Shown one piece after another: positions 1 through 4,978 of a stretch of DNA of 9,891 bases. How positions within the stretch are numbered: the stretch's first letter is position 1; the number at the start of each line of letters is the position of its first letter. The translations under genes and the position numbers were made by a program. This stretch comes from Candidatus Thiosymbion ectosymbiont of Robbea hypermnestra. Lineage in GTDB: Bacteria; Pseudomonadota; Gammaproteobacteria; Chromatiales; Chromatiaceae. The stretch covers positions 1 to 9,891 of the forward strand of contig JAIZWN010000036.1 of the NCBI GenBank assembly GCA_020443945.1, read 5' to 3'. The notes beneath the pieces were generated by a model. It did not search any database. It saw only the letters and a program-made list of their open reading frames with translations, and was not told where the DNA came from.

Positions 1-108
1 ACAGGATGCTTTAACTTTGTCGTTTTGAACTTCCATCGCACGGTGGCACGAGTTAAAACAAAGAAAATCCTGTTAATCCTGCAAATCCTGTTAATCCTGT
101 ACGATTGG
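1..108. repeat. Palindromic repeat element R1, copy 1 (left end cut by window)
   Basis: The right arm is four tandem 9-bp units of the form NNAATCCTG at 64-72, 73-81, 82-90 and 91-99. A left arm in inverted orientation (CAGGATGC) starts at the window edge. Between them lies a spacer with TGTCGTTTTGAACTTCCA. The same spacer and arms recur at 3257-3409, and the right arm plus its tail (TACgATTGGA...GCACGAA) recurs at 1200-1257. This is a dispersed inverted-repeat element, not coding. The family resemblance to Chromatiales intergenic repeats is from memory. Confidence 0.75.
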
Positions 109-160
109 AAGACCGCACGAACCACGAAGAATGGCTCGACCTGTCAGCGATGGCGCCGTC

Positions 161-208
161 ACTTTGTTGTCTTTGGGTATATACACTGAATCCCGGAAAC
201 AACAAAGT
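161..208. repeat. 10-bp perfect inverted repeat upstream of ureD
   Basis: ACTTTGTTGT at 161-170 and ACAACAAAGT at 199-208 are perfect reverse complements separated by 28 bp. The stretch TTTGTTGTCTTTGGG also resembles, on the other strand, the CACAAAGACACCAAG repeat seen at 9839-9862. It may be a degenerate copy of that family. No T run follows it, so I do not call a terminator. No operator function can be claimed. Confidence 0.5.
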
Positions 209-301
209 TAGAACACTACCGATAGGTGCTGCCAGCTAATCACCGGAGATTATCCGAGGCACGGAGGTTCATGACTGCCGTCGCACTCCAAATCAATTCC
301 C

Positions 302-331
302 CATTTGCGTTTATTCGCGTTCATTCGCGGA
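302..331. repeat. 10-bp period repeat R2 upstream of ureD
   Basis: Three tandem 10-bp units (CATTTGCGTT, TATTCGCGTT, CATTCGCGGA) lie just before ureD. A shorter copy (GCGTTCATTCGCGG, 1634-1647) lies just before the protease gene. The period of 10 bp is close to one helical turn. The element sits between the R1 copy and the ureD start, where a promoter would be expected, but I see no convincing -35/-10 pair. Confidence 0.6.
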
Positions 332-377
332 CAAATAAGAAAACCAGACCTTGCGCATCCCGGATTCCCAAACGACC

Positions 378-1193
378 ATGGCTGACGGCTGGTTCGCCAA
401 GCTGGACCTCGGGTTCGAGTGCCGGGCCGGGCGTACCGTCCTGGCCTCCGGTCGCCGGCACGGACCCCTGTGCGTACAGCGGCCCTTCTATCCGGAGGGG
501 GACGCCTGTCATCTCTACCTGCTGCACCCGCCGGGCGGCGTAGTGGGTGGAGACCGCCTGGAATTGGACGCGCGGGTCGGGGAACGGGCGCATGCCCTGC
601 TGACCACGCCGGGGGCGACCAAGTTCTACCGCAGTACCGGCGCGCAAGCGGTGCAGCAACAGCGTTTGCGGATCGAGGCCGGCGGGGTGTTGGAGTGGTT
701 CCCCCAGGAGAACATCCTGTTTCCCGGCGCCGAGGTTCGGAGCCACACCCGACTGGAGCTGACGGGGGACGCGCGGCTGCTCGGCTGGGAGATACAGGTC
801 CTGGGCCGGCCGGTGATCGGCGAGCGCTTCCGATCCGGCACGGCCGATCTCGGGCTCCTCATCACGCGCGACGGTCGGCCCCTGCTCAGCGAACGCCTGC
901 GCCTGGCCCAGGGCGATGCCCTCGAGGGCCCGAGCGGCCTGCGCGGCTATCCCGTCGTCGGCGCCTTCTTCGCCACCGGCGCCCAAACCGAGGACCTGGC
1001 GGTGGGGCGGGAGACCCTGACCCCGCCGGAACACGTCCTGTTCGCCATAACCCGGCTGGACGATCTTCTGGTGGCGCGTTGTCTGGCCCGAGCGATCGAG
1101 CCGGTACGGCGGACCTTTACCGCGCTATGGGGCCTGCTCCGGCCCCGATTGGTCGGACGCGCGGCCTGTCCGCCGCGGATCTGGGCGACCTGA
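378..1193 (+). CDS. ureD: Urease accessory protein UreD
   Basis: UreD is the scaffold that, with UreF and UreG, binds apo-urease in the cytoplasm and helps deliver nickel and CO2 to the active site. The family is clear from its motifs: GPLCVQRPFYPEG followed by YLLHPPGGVVGGD (about residues 29-60), LLTTPGATKFYRS (about 75-87), and EWFPQENILFPGA (about 105-117). Translation from ATG 378 gives 271 residues, within the usual UreD range, and the C-terminus is complete. The ATG lacks an obvious ribosome binding site; an in-frame TTG at 351 would add nine residues (RIPDSQTT...) that do not look conserved. The stop is followed at once by repeat element R1 copy 2, so ureD and ureA are 109 bp apart instead of adjacent. 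The function is secure; the exact start is not. Confidence 0.93.
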   Translation: MADGWFAKLDLGFECRAGRTVLASGRRHGPLCVQRPFYPEGDACHLYLLHPPGGVVGGDRLELDARVGERAHALLTTPGATKFYRSTGAQAVQQQRLRIEAGGVLEWFPQENILFPGAEVRSHTRLELTGDARLLGWEIQVLGRPVIGERFRSGTADLGLLITRDGRPLLSERLRLAQGDALEGPSGLRGYPVVGAFFATGAQTEDLAVGRETLTPPEHVLFAITRLDDLLVARCLARAIEPVRRTFTALWGLLRPRLVGRAACPPRIWAT

Positions 1194-1194
1194 C

Positions 1195-1266
1195 AAAGAA
1201 AAATCCTGTCAATCCTGCAAATCCCGTGAATCCTGTACCATTGGATAACAGCACGAATCTCGAAAA
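1195..1266. repeat. Repeat element R1, copy 2 (right half only)
   Basis: Four 9-bp units ending in ATCCTG or ATCCCG occupy 1200-1208, 1209-1217, 1218-1226 and 1227-1235. They are followed by a tail TACCATTGGA...GCACGAATCTCG that matches the tail of copy 1 (100-125) and partly that of copy 3 (3394-3406). The preceding ACAAAGAAAA also matches copy 1. The left inverted arm and spacer are missing; the ureD stop codon stands where they would be. This looks like half an element fused to the end of ureD. Confidence 0.7.
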
Positions 1267-1302
1267 ACTACTGGTAACTTGCAACCGGCGCGAGGCGTAA
1301 CC

Positions 1303-1605
1303 ATGGAGCTCACACCACGGGAAAAAGACAAGCTACTCCTGTTTACCGCCGGTCTCTTGGCGGAGCGGCGCAAGGCAAAGGGCCTCAAGCTCAATTATCC
1401 GGAGGCCATGGCCTATCTCAGCTGCGCCATCCTGGAAGGGGCCCGGGAGGGCAAAACCGTGGCCGAGCTGATGGACCAGGGCCGCGCCCTGCTGACCCGG
1501 GATCAGGTCATGGAGGGCATTCCGGAGATGATTCGGGAGGTCCAGGTAGAGGCCACCTTCCCGGACGGCACCAAGCTGGTGACGGTGCATGACCCGATTC
1601 CATAA
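1303..1605 (+). CDS. ureA: Urease gamma subunit UreA
   Basis: This is the small gamma subunit of urease (urea + water to carbamate and ammonia). It packs against the catalytic alpha subunit UreC in the cytoplasm and carries no active-site residue itself. From ATG 1303 the product is exactly 100 residues, the standard UreA length. It starts MELTPREKDKLLLFTAGLLA and contains the family blocks GLKLNYPEAMAYLS and GKTVAELM. The VEATFPDGTKLVTVHDPI ending is also typical. A GAGG ribosome binding site at 1292-1295 sits 7 bp before the ATG; the upstream in-frame extension to 1279 is not needed. ureD lies upstream on the same strand, but ureB and ureC do not follow. The next gene, 98 bp on, is a serine protease. 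The rest of the urease genes must be elsewhere, or this is a remnant. Confidence 0.96.
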   Translation: MELTPREKDKLLLFTAGLLAERRKAKGLKLNYPEAMAYLSCAILEGAREGKTVAELMDQGRALLTRDQVMEGIPEMIREVQVEATFPDGTKLVTVHDPIP

Positions 1606-1620
1606 CCCCACGGACCTCCC

Positions 1621-1647
1621 GGCGTTCAGTAGCGCGTTCATTCGCGG
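1621..1647. repeat. Repeat R2, short copy upstream of the protease gene
   Basis: GGCGTTCAGTAGCGCGTTCA and the following TTCGCGG repeat the GCGTTCATTCGCGG core found at 318-331. Both copies are followed by an A-rich stretch, and both lie just upstream of a + strand gene start (47-57 bp). The shared position may be insertion preference for intergenic DNA rather than regulation. Confidence 0.5.
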
Positions 1648-1703
1648 CAAAAAACCAATGAGAAGCCGGCGTCTCAACCCCTGACAAAACAAACGGGTCG
1701 AAC

Positions 1704-3083
1704 ATGAGCAATGATTCGAGCTTCAAAGGCTATGCGCTCGGTGCACTTCTGTCGGCCTGTGTCCTGGCGCCCTGCGCCCAGGCCGCCTTGCCGCTCGCGG
1801 TCGACCGGGAACCCCTGCCCAGCCTGGCGCCCATGCTGGAGCGGGTCACGCCGGCGGTCGTCAACATCTCCACCGTCACCCAGATCGAGGCCGAGACCCA
1901 TCCCCTGCTGAGCGACCCCTTCTTCCGCTACTTCTTTGAGCTGCCCCGCAACCAGCGCCGGGAGCGCAAGAATCAAAGCCTGGGCTCGGGCGTCATCGTG
2001 GACGCCGAGAAGGGCCTGGTCGTCACCAACCATCATGTGGTGGATCAAGCGGACGCCATCGACGTCCGGCTCCGGGACGGGCGCGAACTCCGCGCCGAGC
2101 TGCTGGGCTCGGATTCGGAGACCGACATCGCCGTGCTGCGCATCCCGGCCCAGGGCCTGACCGCGGTCACCCTCGGGGACTCGGACCAGCTGCGGGTGGG
2201 AGACTTCGTCGTCGCCATCGGCAGCCCCTTCGGGCTCAGCCACACGGTCACCTCCGGCATCGTCAGCGCCCTGGGCCGGACCGGCCTTGGCATCGAAGGC
2301 TTCGAGAGCTTCATCCAGACCGACGCCTCCATCAATCCGGGCAACTCCGGCGGCCCCCTGGTCGACCTGCATGGCCGGCTGGTCGGCATCAACACCGCCA
2401 TCCTGGCCCCCAGCGGCGGCAACGTAGGCATCGGCTTCGCCATCCCCGTGGCCATGGTGCGCGCCGTCGCCGATCAGCTCCTCGAACACGGCGAGGTACG
2501 GCGCGGGCTGCTCGGCGTCGTCGTCCAGGACCTGACACCGGAGCTCGCCCGTGCGTTGGGCGTGGGCGAGGCCGACGGCGCCCTGGTCTCCCGGGTCGAG
2601 CCCGGCTCGGCGGCCGAGACCGCGGGACTAGGCCCCGGCGACCTGATCGTCGCCGTCAACGGGCGGCCCATCACCGGCGCCGGGGCCCTGCGGGCCTACA
2701 TCGGCCTGTTGCGGATCGGCACCCCCCTGCAGCTGGACCTGATCCGCAACGGCAAACGCCTGCGGCTCACGGGTAAGGTCGCGGACCCCTATGCGGATTA
2801 CAGCGATGGCGGGCGCCTGAGTTCCACCCTGAAAGGCGCCAGGCTGGGAGACCGGATCGAAGGCGCCGGCAGCGACCGCCTGTTCGCGGTCGCCGTGGGC
2901 ACCGTGGACAAAGACAGCCCCGCCTGGCGCACCGGCCTGCGCGAGGGAGACCTCCTGTTGGAAATCAATCAGGAGCGGGTGCGCAACCTCGAGGAGCTCG
3001 GCCGCACCCTCCGCCGGACCCGGACAATCCTCAGCCTGCTGATCCGGCGCGACGGCCGGGTTATCGCCCTGCGGCGCCGCTGA
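1704..3083 (+). CDS. degQ: Periplasmic serine protease, DegQ/HtrA family
   Basis: This is an HtrA-type quality-control protease that degrades misfolded proteins in the periplasm. Length is 459 residues, typical of DegQ. Residues 1-27 look like a Sec signal peptide (Lys8, hydrophobic core to about 22, AQA then cleavage before Ala28). A Cys at 24 is preceded by Pro, so it is a poor lipobox. The trypsin-like domain covers about 40-258. Its triad is His111 (TNHHVVD), Asp141 (ETDIAVLR) and Ser215 (GNSGGPL). The loop after strand 1 is short, as in DegQ, without the long Gln-rich DegP loop. PDZ1 is about 262-355 and a short PDZ2 about 385-459. The ATG has only a weak ribosome binding site. It follows ureA by 98 bp, and I see no functional link to urease. 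DegQ versus DegP/MucD naming is by overall shape only. Confidence 0.93.
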   Translation: MSNDSSFKGYALGALLSACVLAPCAQAALPLAVDREPLPSLAPMLERVTPAVVNISTVTQIEAETHPLLSDPFFRYFFELPRNQRRERKNQSLGSGVIVDAEKGLVVTNHHVVDQADAIDVRLRDGRELRAELLGSDSETDIAVLRIPAQGLTAVTLGDSDQLRVGDFVVAIGSPFGLSHTVTSGIVSALGRTGLGIEGFESFIQTDASINPGNSGGPLVDLHGRLVGINTAILAPSGGNVGIGFAIPVAMVRAVADQLLEHGEVRRGLLGVVVQDLTPELARALGVGEADGALVSRVEPGSAAETAGLGPGDLIVAVNGRPITGAGALRAYIGLLRIGTPLQLDLIRNGKRLRLTGKVADPYADYSDGGRLSSTLKGARLGDRIEGAGSDRLFAVAVGTVDKDSPAWRTGLREGDLLLEINQERVRNLEELGRTLRRTRTILSLLIRRDGRVIALRRR

Positions 3084-3256
3084 CCCCCCTCCCGACAACC
3101 ACCAAGACAGGCACAGCCCAACTCCAGCGAGGCTTCGGCTCAAACCAACGACGGGTGAATGTTTGGCTCGTTCCGGCGCTGTTTTTTATCCACGGATTAC
3201 GCAGACTCGCGCGAATTGCATAGTCTCTGGACGCTTGTCGCAATGTTCTGATCGGA

Positions 3257-3409
3257 CAGGATTAACAAGATTTTGCAGGATTAACAGGATGCTTTTTTGT
3301 CGCTTTAAACTTCCACCGCACGACGACATGTATAAAACGATAAAAAATCTTGTAAATCCCGAGAAATCCTGTGAATCCTGTCTGTTAGCTGAAAGCACGA
3401 ATCTCGCAG
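3257..3409. repeat. Palindromic repeat element R1, copy 3 (most complete)
   Basis: Left arm 3257-3293 (CAGGATTAACAAGATTTTGC...) and right arm 3344-3380 (AAAATCTTGTAAATCCCGAG...) are inverted copies matching at 28 of 37 positions. Each arm has three 9-bp units and one 10-bp unit in mirrored positions. The palindrome continues inward: 3297-3309 pairs with 3331-3343 at 10 of 13 positions. That leaves a loop of about 21 bp holding CTTCCACCGCACG, which is also present in copy 1. The tail GCACGAATCTCG is shared with copy 2. The structure resembles a small non-autonomous palindromic element. No transposase or target duplication is visible. Confidence 0.75.
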
Positions 3410-3417
3410 CCTGTAGA

Positions 3418-3440
3418 TTGGGGTTTGTACCTCACCCCAA
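3418..3440. repeat. REP-like hairpin TTGGGGT/ACCCCAA
   Basis: A perfect 7-bp stem (3418-3424 with 3434-3440) encloses a 9-bp loop and is followed by CCTATGGGCTG. The pattern TTGGGGTTnGTnCCTCAnCC-CAACCTA resembles REP-type hairpins common in gammaproteobacteria; that resemblance is from memory. There is no T run on either side, so it is not a Rho-independent terminator by itself. Confidence 0.45.
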
Positions 3441-3542
3441 CCTATGGGCTGGCAGCCGTCAATACAGATTAAAGCTCCATTCACAATTTATTCTGCACGA
3501 ATCGGCGTAATCTGCGGATAAACAAGAGGCGAAACATGTTTT

Positions 3543-3568
3543 GCCCCTACAGTCGGTTTGGCAGGGGC
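3543..3568. other. Short inverted repeat after the signalling operon
   Basis: GCCCCT (3543-3548) and AGGGGC (3563-3568) form a 6-bp stem with a 14-bp loop, about 16 bp beyond the stop codon of the - strand membrane-protein gene. The position fits a transcript end, but on the - strand the stem is followed by AAAAC rather than T residues. It is at best a Rho-dependent or processing structure. Confidence 0.25.
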
Positions 3569-3583
3569 CGGTTGCCGGGGTGG

Positions 3584-4504
3584 TTATGCGGGCCTTGTAT
3601 TTGTTTGTCGGTGGCAGGAGACGTACAGCTTCTCGGCCGATGACCGTATCTGCTCCTGAATGCTGGGGAGGTCGCTCTCGAACTCGGTAGCCAACCAACG
3701 GATATAGCCCCAGTTCTCCGCCGTGAGTCGGTCGCGCAGACCGGGAAGGTCATGCAGTAAATCGAGACTCAAGTCATCCGGGCCGGAGACCTTACGAGGA
3801 TCGGTGAAAAGTCGAATGAGGTAGCGGTAAAAGATGAACTCCTGGGGATATCGGATGGCCCCGTCCGGACCTCTCTGTGCCGCAAGCTCATTCGTTTTTG
3901 CCACCACGTCTAACTGCTGCCGCAGCCGCAATGTGTCCCTTCTCAGCTCTGCTCTTGCTTCTTCGTGCCTCTTCCCTTCCCCCTGCCATTCTCTGCGCAG
4001 GTCGAACACCATACTCATGGCAGTTCCTGTGAACAGCGTAATGACAACAGCAATTATGCCGATGAACAGGTTCGGATCAGTGGTTTTCTGCCCCTTATTA
4101 GACGCAGTTCCCTGACTGCTGGTGCCGGTGTTCTGCTGTTTCTTATCAGGAGTTTCCTGATTGCTAGCGTTGGTGATCTGCTGCTCCGCGGCAGGTGTGG
4201 TTTTCTGGTTGCTAGCGTCGGTGATCTGCTGCTCCGCGGCAGGTGCGGTTTTCTGGTTGCCAGGGTTTGACGCCACCAAAAGACCGACAGAATGAAGGAA
4301 CAGGATCAGTGTCAACCCCCCTAAACCAACCAGTAGAGAAGACCCAAGTATTGGTTTCCAAAAGCGAATTCCAGATCGACGAAAAGAGGACGCAAGCCTG
4401 TACGTCCAAAGATAACGACCCAGCATGAGGAATATGGCGCTTAAACCGAACCAAATCCCACTGATAACTTCCGCCGGTACTGAAAATGACCAAAATTGAG
4501 ACAT
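3584..4504 (-). CDS. Three-helix membrane protein with repetitive linker and coiled coil, function unknown
   Basis: I do not recognise a family. Starting at the ATG at 4504 the product has 306 residues. That start has AAGGAG six bases upstream, and a 21-residue upstream extension would overlap the previous gene. Visible parts are a hydrophobic helix about 10-30, a basic loop (SSFRRSGIRFWK, 39-50), a second helix about 51-78, a low-complexity linker 79-145, a third helix about 146-167, a charged coiled coil about 170-210, and a soluble C-terminal region of about 95 residues. The positive-inside rule puts the basic loop and the C-terminal half in the cytoplasm and the linker in the periplasm. 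The linker holds four 16-residue-type repeats (NQKTtPAAEQQITnAS), the first two nearly identical. It is the last gene of the operon, 10 bp after the receiver gene, and could be the membrane partner or effector. Its base composition is less GC-rich than the protease and urease genes. Confidence 0.8.
   Translation of the reverse strand: MSQFWSFSVPAEVISGIWFGLSAIFLMLGRYLWTYRLASSFRRSGIRFWKPILGSSLLVGLGGLTLILFLHSVGLLVASNPGNQKTAPAAEQQITDASNQKTTPAAEQQITNASNQETPDKKQQNTGTSSQGTASNKGQKTTDPNLFIGIIAVVITLFTGTAMSMVFDLRREWQGEGKRHEEARAELRRDTLRLRQQLDVVAKTNELAAQRGPDGAIRYPQEFIFYRYLIRLFTDPRKVSGPDDLSLDLLHDLPGLRDRLTAENWGYIRWLATEFESDLPSIQEQIRSSAEKLYVSCHRQTNTRPA
4161..4256. repeat. 48-bp tandem duplication within the membrane-protein gene
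   Basis: Two direct copies, 4161-4208 and 4209-4256, differ at only two positions (T/C at unit positions 11 and 38). They encode the 16-residue unit NQKT[AT]PAAEQQIT[DN]AS twice in the periplasmic linker. Two further decayed units follow in the protein (about residues 115-129 and 130-145). The length is a multiple of three, so copy-number change keeps the frame. Confidence 0.9.
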
Positions 4505-4514
4505 CTTCTTCTCC

Positions 4515-4961
4515 TTAGCGAACCTGGAGGCGTTCCTGAACCCTGTCCAGCAATACCCGTGGCTCATCTTTCAGCTTGTCTACGGTAATCTCCGAATCGC
4601 CTGTTCGATCAGGCAAAACGGTGTAGTAAATGAAAGGTAATCCAGGGCGATGCTCCTTGAGCCATTCTCCCAGGGCGGTCCCGTAACGCTGAAAGGCCCT
4701 GTCTTCATCCGGCTGGTCGAGATACTTCCTGAGTATTCCTGGGATTCCGTTGGTAAAGCGCAGATCAATTACAACCAAGTCGAATGTCCCCTTGTCACCG
4801 CCCTTCTCCAGCAAATTCAACCCTTTGGTCAAGGAGTCCTGGAAATCGACCTCCGCCCCCTTGCTTTCCAGCAAGGCCATGGCGGGTGAAATGGTGAACT
4901 CCTCGTCATCGATCATGAGGATCCTTCTTTCCGCCAGGGGCATGGGTGTCGCGTCTGTCAT
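4515..4961 (-). CDS. Stand-alone response-regulator receiver protein
   Basis: This is a single receiver domain without an output domain (148 residues). It would take phosphate from a partner kinase, most likely one of the two encoded just upstream, and act by protein contact. Conserved residues are the acidic pair Asp18-Asp19 (ILMIDDEEF), phosphoacceptor Asp66 (LVVIDLRF) and Thr114 (IYYTVL). The Lys-Pro usually found after strand 5 is not clear; Lys129 or Lys131 may serve. The distance Asp66-Thr114 is 48 residues against about 30 in typical receivers, so there is an insertion around helices 3-4 (QPDEDRAFQRYG region). The ATG at 4961 has AGGAGG five bases upstream. A longer open frame to 5201 overlaps the kinase gene and is rejected. 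It lies 17 bp after the second kinase and 10 bp before the membrane-protein gene. Confidence 0.88.
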   Translation of the reverse strand: MTDATPMPLAERRILMIDDEEFTISPAMALLESKGAEVDFQDSLTKGLNLLEKGGDKGTFDLVVIDLRFTNGIPGILRKYLDQPDEDRAFQRYGTALGEWLKEHRPGLPFIYYTVLPDRTGDSEITVDKLKDEPRVLLDRVQERLQVR

Positions 4962-4978
4962 CTTGTCCTCCTGAAGTC

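Larger units (their letters stand above)
3185..3522. repeat. Nested inverted-repeat region between convergent transcription units
   Basis: The gap 3084-3583 has no supportable gene; short reading frames here run through repeats. Outer arms at 3185-3212 (TTTATCCACGGATTACGCAG...) and 3495-3522 are inverted copies matching at 23 of 28 positions. Inside them sit R1 copy 3 (3257-3409) and a REP-like hairpin (3418-3440). About 100 bp after the protease stop (3084-3184) shows nothing recognisable. The nesting suggests repeated insertion of one repeat into another, or a preferred landing site between convergent genes. Confidence 0.65.

Noticed and set aside
64..99. Possible CRISPR-like array
   Set aside because: Units are 9 bp and directly abutting, without spacers, so this is a tandem short-period repeat, not CRISPR.
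321..1300. Other long frames over ureD (419-1300 on +, 321-1034 on -)
   Set aside because: ureD motifs are fixed in the 378-1193 frame; the others are Arg/Pro/Gly-rich shadows.
1764..1790. Lipoprotein signal (LAPC) in the protease
   Set aside because: Pro directly before Cys24 breaks the lipobox, while AQA-A at 25-28 is a good signal peptidase I site.
1674..2489. - strand open frame (271 codons) antisense to the protease
   Set aside because: The + strand carries an intact catalytic triad and PDZ domains. The antisense product is low-complexity Gly/Asp/Gln-rich sequence typical of shadow frames.
3163..3510. 115-codon + strand frame in the intergenic repeat region
   Set aside because: It runs straight through R1 and other repeats, has no ribosome binding site and no recognisable motif.
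3543..3568. Rho-independent terminator after the - strand operon
   Set aside because: The 6-bp stem has a 14-bp loop and is not followed by a T run on the transcribed strand. It was kept only as a low-confidence inverted repeat.
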